DNA from: Labrys miyagiensis
Lineage (GTDB): Bacteria > Pseudomonadota > Alphaproteobacteria > Rhizobiales > Labraceae
Direction of reading: 5' to 3'
Length of the DNA stretch: 64,000 nt
NCBI RefSeq assembly: GCF_030160835.1
Contig: NZ_BSPC01000017.1
Coordinates: forward strand, 1-64,000
The translations under genes were made by a program, and so were the position numbers. Shown here one piece after another: positions 39,016 through 47,646 of the stretch; positions within the stretch are counted from its first letter, which is position 1, and each line of letters opens with the position of its first letter. The notes under the pieces are model-generated. The model was not told where the DNA came from. It saw only the letters and a program-made list of their open reading frames with translations, and ran no database searches.

Positions 39016-40718
39016 TCAGGCCGGGTTTTCCGGGATGAGCCAGCCCTTGTAGCGCACGATCAACCCCAGCAGCGGGTTGATGATCTCGACTTGGAAGTGG
39101 AAGCAGCCGTCTTCCTCGCTCTCGAAGCTGTTGCCGCCGGGCGCCAGGAAGCGAGGCAGGGGCAGGCCGAGGACGTTCCAGTTGCGCACCACCAGATGCA
39201 GTTTTTCGTCCTCGACCACGAGGGCGAGCCCGAAGCCGAACGGACCGAAGCGCTCCTCGACCAGCCCTGCCGAGCGGCCCTTGCCCGGCACCTGCAGGCT
39301 TGAGAAGCGCCGGCCGCCGAAATCGCGCTGCCAGAACTCGCCCTTGCCTTTCGGCGTGAAGGTGACGGAGACGGGAATGTCGTCGGTTTCGGGCGGGAAG
39401 CCAACGAGCCTGGCGACAAGACGCGCCAGCAGCCCTTGCCGCGTTCCACGCACGCGCGCCCGCGTACGCGCAAGACACCGTCGCCAAGGGCGTGCATGGC
39501 CCGAAGGCTCGGCGGCAGGGCGTCATAGGCTTCGCCCAGGACCCGCTGGTAGAGCGGCCGGCCGGCGAGGGCGGTCTCGTCGCGCGTGCCATGGACGAAG
39601 GTCCGGCCGCTGAAGACCTGGTAGTAGTCGGCGAGACTCAGGGCCCCGGTGGCTGGCCGGGCGCCGGGCTTGCTCCTCTCGCCGGCAAGGCGCTTGCGGA
39701 TGAGCGCCTCGATCGCCATCGAGGGGATATAGGGGCCGTCATCACCCTCGGCGTTGAGATGCCAGGAGCGCCGGACCCTGGCGCCACCCTGGCCGTGACC
39801 CTCGATCTCCACGAACATGCCGCCGCGATGCGCGCCCCAGCGCAGGATGCGGTTGGCGTGATAGAGCAGCGGGGCAAGCGGCAGCAGCGACGGCAGGAGT
39901 TTGGCGCGCACCAGCAGGCTGAGGCCGATCAGCGCCCGATGCAGGATCTCCGGCCGCGGCCCGGCGCCGACCCAGACCGTCGCCGTTTCGGGTCTGGCAT
40001 CCGCCAGGAGCTGGAGATCGGGCACCTCCATCAGCGAGAACAGCGTATTCGGCAGCGGCAGCCGGCCGGGTGGGGCGATGGTGTAGCGCATCGTCTCGGT
40101 GAGCGGATGGGCCAGCGCTGCCTGACCGTTGCGCCGTACGCGCACGGCCTGCCCGGCATAGGAGGAGATGGCGCGGATGACGTTTTCGCCCACCACGGCG
40201 TGCGGGGAGGGGGCTATGCCGGCCCGGATGGCGGTAAGGCGCACGCCGTCGCGGGTGAGGTGCTGCACAACAGCGGCCGTCAGCACCGGAAAGCTGCTGA
40301 CGCCGGAGAGCGCGGTCACGCCTCTCTCCTTCGCCGCCGCATCGTAGCGGCTGATGCCGCGCACGAAGGCCGCGCCGTCGGAGAAGTCGAGATAGTCGGC
40401 GCCATGGGTGATCGCTGCCTCGACCAGCCGATAGGGTGCGCTGCCATAGGCCTGGAAGGGACCACTGGCATCAACGACGATATCCGGCTCGAGAACCTCC
40501 AACTGTGGGGCGAGTGAGCCGTCGCGGTCGAAGGCGGCAGCGACCAGCGAGGCCTTGCCGATACGGCTCGCGCAGAAGAGTTGTGCCTTTTCGAGCGAGC
40601 GGCCGGCCACCAGGATGGTCAGGCGTTCCTCATCCGCCAGCAATTCGACCAGCCGACCGCCGAAAACGCCATAGCCGCCGACGATGAGGAGGCGCAGGGA
40701 CGGTTCGGAAGGGGACAT
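39016..40718 (-). pseudogene. Frameshifted saccharopine dehydrogenase-like / DUF4166 fusion protein
   Basis: The first 420 or so residues form an NAD(P)-binding saccharopine dehydrogenase-like protein (LRLLIVGGYGVFGGRLVELLAD, DIVVDASGPFQAYGSAPYRLVEAAI, HGADYLDFSDG). The reading frame then loses similarity after ACVERGKG. The expected DUF4166 tail ([45 protein letters not shown]..., split here by frame) continues one frame over to 39016. One missing G in the GGG run at 39433-39435 (CCC on the plus strand) would restore a single protein of about 567 residues. It may be a true pseudogene, a sequencing error or a slippage site. Confidence 0.75.
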
Positions 40719-40796
40719 CGATTGCCTGTGTGACGAGAATGCTGCAATCCATAGTTGGATAGCGCTTTCCGAGGCAGTCACTAAATCGTCGCGGGA

Positions 40797-40880
40797 TTGG
40801 AGTGGCGGTCACCGACCGGCATCTTCCTCTTCGATAAACGCAGCGGTTCGAGGTTTGGCAGTCGGAGACTGCCACTCCAA
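40797..40880. repeat. Composite palindrome, B type
   Basis: TTGGAGTGGCGGTCACCGAC (40797-40816) pairs with 40861-40880 with two mismatches. The interior core is diverged (CATCTTCCTCTTCGATAAACG). It lies between the divergent frameshifted gene and trpS, the only B copy in a promoter-proximal place. Confidence 0.85.
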
Positions 40881-40969
40881 ATCGGCCTCTGCACTTGCAT
40901 CCGCCCCGCTCGCCCGCCATAAGCGCTCGACACTTTCGGGAATTTTCCTGCCATACGGAATCGAGAACC

Positions 40970-42010
40970 ATGACGAAGTTCGTGGAGCGTGTCTTTTCGG
41001 GCGTTCAGCCGACGGGCAACCTGCATCTGGGCAATTATCTCGGCGCCATCCAGCGCTTCGTCGAGATGCAGAAGAACTACAACTGCATCTACTGCGTCGT
41101 GGACCAGCACGCCATCACCGTCTGGCAGGATCCCAAGGGGCTGCAGAACGCCATCCGCGAGGTCACCGCGGCCTTCATCGCGTCGGGCATCGACCCCAAG
41201 GCCCATATCGTGTTCAACCAGAGCCAGGTCGCCGAGCATGCCGAGCTTGCCTGGGTGTTCAACTGCGTGGCGCGCATGGGCTGGCTCAACCGTATGACGC
41301 AGTTCAAGGAGAAGGCGGGCAAGGACAAGGAGGCGGCCTCCGTCGGCCTGTTCGCCTATCCGGCGCTGATGGCCGCCGACATCCTGGTCTACCGCGCCAC
41401 CCATGTGCCGGTCGGAGAAGACCAGAAGCAGCATCTGGAGCTGTCGCGCGACATCGCCACCAAGTTCAACAACGACTTTGCCGAGTCGATCGCCTCCCAT
41501 GGCTTCGAGGAGGGCTTCTTCCCGCTGCCCGAGCCCCTGATCCAGGGCGCGGCGACGCGCGTGATGAGCCTGCGCGACGGCACCAAGAAGATGTCGAAGT
41601 CGGATCCGTCCGATCTGTCGCGCATCAACATGACCGATGATGCCGACACCATCGCCTCCAAGATCCGCAAGGCCCGCACCGATCCCGAGCCGCTGCCGAG
41701 CGAGGAGGAGGGCCTCAAGGGCCGCGCCGAGGCGGACAATCTGGTGGCGATCTTCTCGGCGCTGTCGGGCAGGCTGGTGGCCGACGTCCTCGGCGAGTTC
41801 GGCGGCGGCCAGTTCTCGACCTTCAAGACCGCGCTGGCCGATCTCACAGTGGCCAAGCTCTCGCCGATCACCGCCGAGATGAAGCGCCTGATGGCCGACC
41901 CCGCTCATATCGACGCGGTGCTCGCCGACGGCTCGGCCCGGGCGCGAACCATCGCGGCGCCGATCATGAATTCGGTGAAGGACATTGTCGGCTTCATCCG
42001 GGCGAAGTGA
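40970..42010 (+). CDS. trpS: Tryptophanyl-tRNA synthetase
   Basis: A 346-residue TrpRS: HIGH-like GNLHLGN at 16-22 ([18 protein letters not shown]), KMSKS within [13 protein letters not shown], and [17 protein letters not shown]. It charges tRNA-Trp. The length fits. In many rhizobia it follows murJ; here the B-type repeat precedes it. No strong Shine-Dalgarno is visible before the ATG. Confidence 0.96.
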   Translation: MTKFVERVFSGVQPTGNLHLGNYLGAIQRFVEMQKNYNCIYCVVDQHAITVWQDPKGLQNAIREVTAAFIASGIDPKAHIVFNQSQVAEHAELAWVFNCVARMGWLNRMTQFKEKAGKDKEAASVGLFAYPALMAADILVYRATHVPVGEDQKQHLELSRDIATKFNNDFAESIASHGFEEGFFPLPEPLIQGAATRVMSLRDGTKKMSKSDPSDLSRINMTDDADTIASKIRKARTDPEPLPSEEEGLKGRAEADNLVAIFSALSGRLVADVLGEFGGGQFSTFKTALADLTVAKLSPITAEMKRLMADPAHIDAVLADGSARARTIAAPIMNSVKDIVGFIRAK

Positions 42011-42047
42011 AGCGAATCGAGCGGACGCCGGCAACCGGGAGACTGTC

Positions 42048-42668
42048 ATGCTGAAGATCTGGGGGCGGGTGAACTCGTCCAATGTGAGGAAGGTGCTCTG
42101 GTGCGCCGAGGAACTGGGTCTCGCCTATGAACGGATCGAGGCAGGCGGCGCCCACGGCGTCGTCAATGATCCAGCCTATCGGGCACTCAATCCGAACGGC
42201 CTGGTGCCGTGCCTTGATGAAGACGGTTTCGTGCTGTGGGAATCCAACGCCATTGTGCGCTATCTGGCCGCCCGCCATGGAGTGGGAACGTTGTGGCCAC
42301 AGGATGCGCAGGTGCGCGCTGCCGCCGACAAGTGGATGGACTGGACCACGGCTTCCTTTGCCCCGCATTACCGCGACGTCTTCTGGAACCTGGTACGCCG
42401 TTCGCCGCAGGAGCAGGTGGCGGCGGAAATCTCCCGTGGCCTCGACGGCTGTGGCCGTCTCCTCGCCATCGTCGACAAGACCCTGGCGAGCCAGCCTTTC
42501 CTGTCGGGCGACCAACTTGGCATCGGCGACATTCCGCTCGGTTGCAGCATCTATGGCTGGTTCACCATGCCGATCGAGCGGCCTGATCTGCCGCATCTCG
42601 CCGCCTGGTATCAGCGCCTGACCGAGCGCCCCGCCTTTCGCAAAGGTGTGATGACGCCGCTGACATAG
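42048..42668 (+). CDS. Glutathione S-transferase family protein
   Basis: A 206-residue GST with N-terminal thioredoxin-like fold (MLKIWGRVNSSNVRKVLWCAEELGL, NPNGLVPCLDEDGFVLWESNAIVRYLAA). The S-N-V-R-K motif places the active-site serine at the start of helix 1, as in the theta/beta-like bacterial classes. The C-terminal domain is helical (FLSGDQLGIGDIPLGCSIYGW). It is 37 bases downstream of trpS and may share its transcript. A palindrome follows. Confidence 0.88.
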   Translation: MLKIWGRVNSSNVRKVLWCAEELGLAYERIEAGGAHGVVNDPAYRALNPNGLVPCLDEDGFVLWESNAIVRYLAARHGVGTLWPQDAQVRAAADKWMDWTTASFAPHYRDVFWNLVRRSPQEQVAAEISRGLDGCGRLLAIVDKTLASQPFLSGDQLGIGDIPLGCSIYGWFTMPIERPDLPHLAAWYQRLTERPAFRKGVMTPLT

Positions 42669-42703
42669 GGAACAGCTTTGGCTGCCCCGCGTTGATGCTG
42701 CAA

Positions 42704-42787
42704 TCCGGGTGCACGGGCGTCTCGCTCGTTCTTCCTTATTGCAGGTATACCGGTTTCAAGAACGGGCAAGATGCCTGTGCACCCGGA
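42704..42787. repeat. Composite palindrome, E type
   Basis: The 28-base arms 42704-42731 and 42760-42787 pair with four mismatches (outer TCCGGGTGCAC, inner GTTC/GAAC). The interior holds an inverted core (CTTCC...GGTTTCAAGAAC). It lies between the GST and small membrane protein genes. Confidence 0.8.
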
Positions 42788-42815
42788 GTAGCCCGCGCAT
42801 CTTTTGAGGGCGAGC

Positions 42816-43013
42816 ATGCTTTCCAACGTCATCACCCTGCTGATCGGCTTCATCATCATCGGCCTCGTTTCTTGGCTGCTGATCTACCTGATCGAGCGCC
42901 TGCCGATGGATGGCCGCTTCAAGAACATCCTGCGCATCCTGGTGATCGTGGTGGCGATCCTCATGGTCGTCGAACGACTGATCGTGTTCTTCGAGCCAGT
43001 GCGGACATTGTAA
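42816..43013 (+). CDS. Small membrane protein (Thivi_2564-like)
   Basis: A 65-residue protein with two hydrophobic helices (VITLLIGFIIIGLVSWLLIYLI and ILRILVIVVAILMVVERLIVFF) joined by a short positively charged loop ERLPMDGRFKN. It resembles short uncharacterised membrane proteins often annotated Thivi_2564 family. GAGGGCGAG lies just before the ATG. The function is unknown. Confidence 0.65.
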   Translation: MLSNVITLLIGFIIIGLVSWLLIYLIERLPMDGRFKNILRILVIVVAILMVVERLIVFFEPVRTL

Positions 43014-43025
43014 GCTTCGTGCGAT

Positions 43026-43068
43026 ATGATATGATCCTATATCATTTAATAATATAGGATCATATCAT
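43026..43068. promoter_or_regulatory. Perfect 17-bp inverted repeat overlapping the parD start codon (operator)
   Basis: ATGATATGATCCTATAT (43026-43042) pairs perfectly with 43052-43068 across a nine-base AT loop. The parD ATG starts at 43067, inside the right arm. It is the natural binding site for ParD autorepression; folding of the RNA would also sequester the start. Confidence 0.75.
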
Positions 43069-43321
43069 GGCCAGAAGCTTCACGCTTGGGGAGCACTTTG
43101 AGCATTTCATCGATGCTCAGCTTGAGGAAGGGCGTTTCAACAACGCCAGTGAAATCGTCCGCGCCGGCTTGCGTCTGCTCGAAGAGCAGACGCAACTTCA
43201 CCAATTGCGAGTGAGCGACATCAAGCGCTCGATCGAGGAAAGTCGCAGCAACGGCGAGACGGTTCCGGCGGACGTCGTCTTCGACAAGATCGAAGCCAAG
43301 CTCAAGGGTATGGCGCGCTAA
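43067..43321 (+). CDS. parD: ParD-family antitoxin
   Basis: An 84-residue ribbon-helix-helix antitoxin of the CC2985 type (FTLGEHFEHFIDAQLEEGRFNNASEIVRAGLRLLEEQ) with a C-terminal toxin-binding tail (RSIEESRSNGETVPADVVFDKIEAKL). It binds its own promoter palindrome as a dimer and neutralises ParE. The stop abuts the toxin start directly (TAAATG). Confidence 0.93.
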   Translation: MARSFTLGEHFEHFIDAQLEEGRFNNASEIVRAGLRLLEEQTQLHQLRVSDIKRSIEESRSNGETVPADVVFDKIEAKLKGMAR

Positions 43322-43612
43322 ATGAGTTGCGCGTTTTCAGAGTTGGCTGAAAGCGATTTGCTGGAAATTGCCCTGCACATCGCCTCCGATAGCCCGATGC
43401 GAGCATTGAGTTTCGTTGCCGATATAAGACGGCATTGTTTTTCGCTGGCCAAGAATCCGGGTTTATACCGGCTTCGAGAAGAATACGGTTCCGGCGTTCG
43501 TGTCGCGGTCCACGGCAACTATCTGATTTTCTACGCTGAGAGACGGTCAGGAGAGGTTGTCATCGAACGTGTGCTGCACGGTGCCCGGCACCTTGACTGG
43601 GTCCAGATCTGA
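43322..43612 (+). CDS. parE: ParE-family toxin
   Basis: A 96-residue RelE/ParE-superfamily toxin (FSELAESDLLEIALHIASDSPMRALSF, FSLAKNPGLYRLREEYGSGVRVAVHGNYLIFYAE, VVIERVLHGARHLD). ParE toxins block DNA gyrase. It has no space for its own ribosome-binding site beyond the end of parD, so it depends on coupled translation. A small hairpin TTCAGG-ataac-CCTGAA follows at 43617-43633. Confidence 0.92.
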   Translation: MSCAFSELAESDLLEIALHIASDSPMRALSFVADIRRHCFSLAKNPGLYRLREEYGSGVRVAVHGNYLIFYAERRSGEVVIERVLHGARHLDWVQI

Positions 43613-43747
43613 CATATTCAGGATAACCCTGAAAAACGCGCCGGATCGCTTGCCTTTCCCCACGGCAAATTGCATGGTCTTCGCCCTTTTTCCACCGTAT
43701 GTGGGGCACCGGCCCGACCTGCGGTTCGCTATGCCAGGACGCTTTCC

Positions 43748-44866
43748 ATGAAGGTTACGCTCGAACGGACCGCCCTTCTCAAATCGCTGGGCCATGTTCA
43801 TCGCGTCGTCGAGCGGCGCAATACCATTCCGATCCTTTCCAACGTGCTGATCCAGGCGCAGGGCGCCAGCCTCCTGCTGAAGGCGACCGACCTCGATCTC
43901 GAAGTGGTGGAATCCTCGCCCGCCGACGTCATCATGGATGGCGCCACCACTGTGCCTGCCCATACGCTCTACGACATCGTGCGCAAGCTCCCCGATGGGG
44001 CTCAGGTGTCGCTCGAAGGCGGCGGGGAGGCGACGCAGCTCATCGTGCGCTCCGGCCGGTCGCGCTTTACCCTGCAGACACTGCCGCCCTCCGATTTCCC
44101 GGATCTCGCCGCCGGCGAATTCCCGCACAGCTTCCAGCTCAAGGCGGCGGATCTGCGCAAGCTGATCGAGAAGACGCAATTCGCGATCTCCACCGAGGAG
44201 ACGCGGTATTACCTTAACGGCATCTATCTCCACACGCTGGAGGTCGAGGGCGAGAACCGCATCCGCGCCGTGGCGACCGACGGCCACCGCCTCGCCCGTG
44301 TCGAGCTCATTGCGCCCGAAGGCGCCAACGGCATGCCGGGGGTAATCCTGCCGCGCAAGGCGGTGGGCGAGATCCAGAAGCTGATGGAAGACGCCGAGGC
44401 GCTGGTCTCGGTGGAACTCTCGCAGGCGAAGGTGCGCTTCACCATCGGCCCGGTGGTGCTGACCTCCAAGCTGATCGACGGCACCTTCCCCGACTATGCC
44501 CGCGTCATCCCCACCGGCAACGACAAGTCGCTGATCGTCGAGCGCACCGATTTCACCGCCGCCGTGGACCGCGTCTCGACCATCTCCTCCGAGCGTGGCC
44601 GCGCCGTGAAGCTGTCGCTGAACGATGGCCGTCTCGTGCTCACGGTCACCAATCCGGATTCCGGCACGGCAACGGAGGAGATCGAGGTCGATTATGATGC
44701 TGGTCCGCTCGATATCGGCTTCAACTCGCGCTACCTCCTCGATATCGCCGCCCAGCTCGATGGCGACACGGCGCTCTTGAAATTCGCCGATCCGGGATCA
44801 CCGACCCTGGTGCAGGACCGCGAAGGCGCTGCCGCGCTCTATGTGCTGATGCCAATGCGGGTTTGA
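43748..44866 (+). CDS. dnaN: DNA polymerase III beta subunit (sliding clamp)
   Basis: A 372-residue clamp with the three-domain pattern (MKVTLERTALLKSLGHVHRVVERRNTIPILSNVLI; FAISTEETRYYLNGIYLH; TFPDYARVIPTGND; ALYVLMPMRV). It tethers polymerase III to DNA. dnaA is not upstream; parDE is. recF follows after an A-type palindrome. The terminal MPMRV is the usual MPMRL-like end. Confidence 0.97.
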   Translation: MKVTLERTALLKSLGHVHRVVERRNTIPILSNVLIQAQGASLLLKATDLDLEVVESSPADVIMDGATTVPAHTLYDIVRKLPDGAQVSLEGGGEATQLIVRSGRSRFTLQTLPPSDFPDLAAGEFPHSFQLKAADLRKLIEKTQFAISTEETRYYLNGIYLHTLEVEGENRIRAVATDGHRLARVELIAPEGANGMPGVILPRKAVGEIQKLMEDAEALVSVELSQAKVRFTIGPVVLTSKLIDGTFPDYARVIPTGNDKSLIVERTDFTAAVDRVSTISSERGRAVKLSLNDGRLVLTVTNPDSGTATEEIEVDYDAGPLDIGFNSRYLLDIAAQLDGDTALLKFADPGSPTLVQDREGAAALYVLMPMRV

Positions 44867-44951
44867 CCGGGAGCGCGGACATCTTGCCCGCTCTTGGAAA
44901 CGACGCGTTCTACGATAAAGGAAGAGCGGACAAGATGTCCGCGCTCCCAGG
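44867..44951. repeat. Composite palindrome, A type, between dnaN and recF
   Basis: GGGAGCGCGGACATCTTG (44869-44886) pairs perfectly with CAAGATGTCCGCGCTCCC (44931-44948), and the stem extends inward through CCGCTCTT / AAGAGCGG. The core CTTGGAAACG...GGAAGAGC is intact. It starts directly after the dnaN stop and its last AGG touches the recF ATG. Confidence 0.92.
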
Positions 44952-46076
44952 ATGACCTCGCCCCGCATCACCCGCCTGATCCTCACCCATTTCCGCTCCT
45001 ATCCGCGGCTGGATCTTGCCGTGGATGCCAGCATGGTGGTGCTCACCGGCCAGAACGGCGCGGGCAAGACCAATGTGCTCGAGGCGATCTCCATGCTCAC
45101 ACAGGGCAAGGGCCTGCGCCGGGCCGAGCTCGAGGATATGGCGAGCGAGGAAGGCCCCGGCAGCTTCGCCGTCGCCGCCGAGGTCGACGGTGCTCTTGGC
45201 CCCGTGCATCTGGGTACCGGTATCGAGGGGCCCGAGAGCGGCCCGCGCAAATATCGCGTCGATCGCCAGCCCGTTTCCTCCGCCACAGCCTTCGCCGATC
45301 ATCTCCGCCTCGTCTGGCTGACGCCCTCGATGGACGGGTTGTTCTCGGGCTCGGCGGGCGAGCGCCGGCGCTTTCTCGACCGTCTCGTGCTGGCCGTCGA
45401 TGCCGGCCATGGCACGCGCGTCAACGCCCTGGAGCGGGCGCTGCGCTCGCGCAATCGCCTGTTGGAAGAACCCAGCCCCGATCAGCGCTGGCTCGATGCC
45501 GCCGAGCATGAGGTGGCCGACCTCGCCATCGCCGTCGCCGCCTCCCGCGCCGATACGGTGCGCCGCCTTGCCGGCCTGATCGAGGAGGAGATCGATCCTT
45601 CTTCGCCCTTCCCGCATGCCCGCATCGCCCTGGACGGGGCGATCGAGAACGCCGTGCTGGACGAACCGGCCCTGGCGGTGGAGGAGCGCTACCGCCAGAC
45701 CCTGCGCGATGGCCGCCTGCGCGATCGCGCCGCGGGGCGCACCCTGGAGGGGCCACACCTCACAGATCTCCTCGTCGTGCACGGCCCCAAGGGCGTCGCC
45801 GCGGATCGTGCTTCCACCGGGGAACAGAAGGCGCTGCTGCTTGGCCTGGTGCTGGCGCATGCCAGGCTAGTGGCGCGCCTCGCCGGCATGGCGCCGATCG
45901 TGCTGCTCGACGAAGTCGCCGCCCATCTCGACCCCAGCCGCCGGGCGGCGCTGTATGACCGGCTGGAGAGTTTTGGGGCTCAGGTCTGGCTGACTGGCGC
46001 GGATCCGGGAGCCTTCGAGGCGATCGCGGATCGGGCGGCGGTGTACAAGGTCACGCCGGGGCGGGTGGAGCGGTAG
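44952..46076 (+). CDS. recF: DNA replication and repair protein RecF
   Basis: A 374-residue RecF: Walker A GQNGAGKT at 33-40, the signature region STGEQKALLLGLVLAHARL and Walker B PIVLLDEVAAHLD. It helps load RecA at gapped DNA with RecO and RecR. The leader is entirely palindrome sequence; the only purine-rich element is the AGG adjacent to the ATG, so translation initiation is weak or relies on coupling. gyrB does not follow. Confidence 0.95.
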   Translation: MTSPRITRLILTHFRSYPRLDLAVDASMVVLTGQNGAGKTNVLEAISMLTQGKGLRRAELEDMASEEGPGSFAVAAEVDGALGPVHLGTGIEGPESGPRKYRVDRQPVSSATAFADHLRLVWLTPSMDGLFSGSAGERRRFLDRLVLAVDAGHGTRVNALERALRSRNRLLEEPSPDQRWLDAAEHEVADLAIAVAASRADTVRRLAGLIEEEIDPSSPFPHARIALDGAIENAVLDEPALAVEERYRQTLRDGRLRDRAAGRTLEGPHLTDLLVVHGPKGVAADRASTGEQKALLLGLVLAHARLVARLAGMAPIVLLDEVAAHLDPSRRAALYDRLESFGAQVWLTGADPGAFEAIADRAAVYKVTPGRVER

Positions 46077-46080
46077 GGAG

Positions 46081-46175
46081 CGTTCCTGGGACCACAGGCG
46101 TCTCGCCTGCCTCTTCCCGTCCTACGAACACTGCGCTTCCAAGATGCAGGCGAGACGCCTGCGGTCCCAGGAACG
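46081..46175. repeat. Composite palindrome with 30-bp arms between convergent genes
   Basis: The 30-base arms 46081-46110 and 46146-46175 pair with one mismatch (outer CGTTCCTGGGACC, inner CAGGCGTCTCGCCTG which is itself palindromic). The interior has an inverted core (TCTTCCC...GCGCTTCCAAGA). It lies four bases after the recF stop and one base before the aminotransferase stop. Confidence 0.93.
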
Positions 46176-46176
46176 C

Positions 46177-47544
46177 CTATGCCGTCAGCGCTTTAACAAC
46201 ATCGCCAAATGCGCTCACCAGCCTCGCGACATCCGCCTCTCCCGTCGCCGGCGAAACCAGCATCATGTTGTGGAACGGCGCGATCAGCACGCCGCGATTG
46301 AGCAGGCCGAGATGCACCGCCGCCTCCAATTCATGGATATGCGTTGCCTCGGCCTCGGTGCCGTTCTTCAAGGGCTTCGGCGCGAAGATGAATTCCACGC
46401 GCGCGCCCACCCGCGCCACATGCCAGGGCAGCCTCGCCGTCTCGATCACCGCCGACAGGCCCTGCTGCAGGATCCCGGCCAGGCGCTCCATATGGGCATA
46501 GGCCTCGTCCGTCATCACACGCGTCAGTGTTGCATGCATGGTGGCGAGCACCAGGGCATTGGCCGAGAGCGTGGTGCCCATGCCGGAATGGCCCGGCGGC
46601 AGCGTGGCGCGCACGGCGTCGAGCCTTTGCGCGACTTCCTCCGTGAAGCCCCAGACCGATGCGGGGATGCCACCGGCGATCGGCTTGCCGAGCACGAAGA
46701 GGTCGGGCTCCAGACCGTACCGTCTCGTGTAGCCGCCGGGGCCGGTCGAGATCGTATGGGTCTCGTCGACAAGCAGGAGCGTGCCCGCAGCTTTCGTCAA
46801 CTGGCGAAGGGCCTCGTGAAAGCCGGGCTCCGGCAGCACCATGGACGAGTTTGTGAGCACCGGCTCGGTGATCACGCAGGCGATCTCCCTGCTCGCCAGG
46901 GCCTGTTCCAGCGCGGGGATGTCGTTGAACTCCACCACCACGGTGTTGAGGGTAGGGTCGTTGGCCTGCCCGATCAGGCCGGGCCGCGGCACGGGCATGC
47001 CAACGACAAGCCGCACGAAGGTTTCGTCCACGGTGCCGTGATAGCAGCCGTTGAAGACCAGGATCTTGCCGCGGCCGGTGACGGCACGGGCGACGCGCAG
47101 GGCGTAGCGGTTGGCGTCGGTGGCGGTGGCGGCGACCTGCCAATGCGGCAGGCCGAAGCGCTGGCGCAGCAGGGACCCGATCTCGGCCGCCTTGGGTGTC
47201 GGCAGCATATAGGTGATGCCGATGCCGGCCTGGGCGGCGATGGCCTTCGCCACCGACTCGGGCGAATGGCCGAACATCGAGCCGGTGTCGCCGAGGCAGA
47301 AATCGGAGAGGCTGTTGCCGTCGATATCGGTGAGAGTGGCGCCCCGTGCCTCGGCCACCAGCATGGCGAAGGGCATCGGCCAGTCGCGCATCCAATGCAT
47401 GGGGACGCCCTGGTAGAAGCCCTGGGCGAGATCGCCAGCCATGGCCTGGGAACGCGGGCGGGCGGTGGCGTAATGGGCGCTCTCGGCTTCGAAGAAGGAG
47501 CTGATACGGGTGGCGTCGATGCCGGCGAGGAGGGGAGAGGGCAT
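46177..47544 (-). CDS. Class III PLP aminotransferase (glutamate-1-semialdehyde aminomutase-like)
   Basis: A 455-residue fold-type I aminotransferase. GDTGSMFGHSPESVAKAI, the LVFNGCYHGTVDE loop, the LLLVDETHT aspartate that binds the pyridine nitrogen and the PLP lysine in LFVLGKPIAGGIP are visible. It resembles the glutamate-1-semialdehyde mutase subgroup but lacks evidence for heme-pathway context. The substrate is unknown. It lies downstream of another class III aminotransferase on the same strand, separated by an 83-bp palindrome. Confidence 0.82.
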   Translation of the reverse strand: MPSPLLAGIDATRISSFFEAESAHYATARPRSQAMAGDLAQGFYQGVPMHWMRDWPMPFAMLVAEARGATLTDIDGNSLSDFCLGDTGSMFGHSPESVAKAIAAQAGIGITYMLPTPKAAEIGSLLRQRFGLPHWQVAATATDANRYALRVARAVTGRGKILVFNGCYHGTVDETFVRLVVGMPVPRPGLIGQANDPTLNTVVVEFNDIPALEQALASREIACVITEPVLTNSSMVLPEPGFHEALRQLTKAAGTLLLVDETHTISTGPGGYTRRYGLEPDLFVLGKPIAGGIPASVWGFTEEVAQRLDAVRATLPPGHSGMGTTLSANALVLATMHATLTRVMTDEAYAHMERLAGILQQGLSAVIETARLPWHVARVGARVEFIFAPKPLKNGTEAEATHIHELEAAVHLGLLNRGVLIAPFHNMMLVSPATGEADVARLVSAFGDVVKALTA

Positions 47545-47559
47545 GGATGCTGGAATCCG

Positions 47560-47642
47560 GGGGGCGGGTCTTCAGACCCGGCTCTTGGAAGCGCTACAAT
47601 GGCAGGATGTGGTGGTTCAGGCGGGTCTGAAGACCCGCCCCC
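47560..47642. repeat. Composite palindrome with self-palindromic arms
   Basis: The 21-base arms 47560-47580 and 47622-47642 pair perfectly; each arm also contains its own palindrome CGGGTCT-TC-AGACCCG. The core CTCTTGGAAGCG lies between. It occupies the gap between the two aminotransferase genes, just past the stop of the upstream one. Confidence 0.9.
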
Positions 47643-47646
47643 AGGT

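Noticed and set aside
39433-39435. Programmed frameshifting in the DUF4166 fusion gene
   Set aside because: Only a GGG run is present, with no slippery heptamer or downstream stimulatory structure that I can identify, so mutation or sequencing error is simpler.
43026-46076. dnaN-recF neighbourhood as replication origin
   Set aside because: dnaA and gyrB are absent, and I found only one weak DnaA-box-like sequence upstream of dnaN and no cluster of such boxes.
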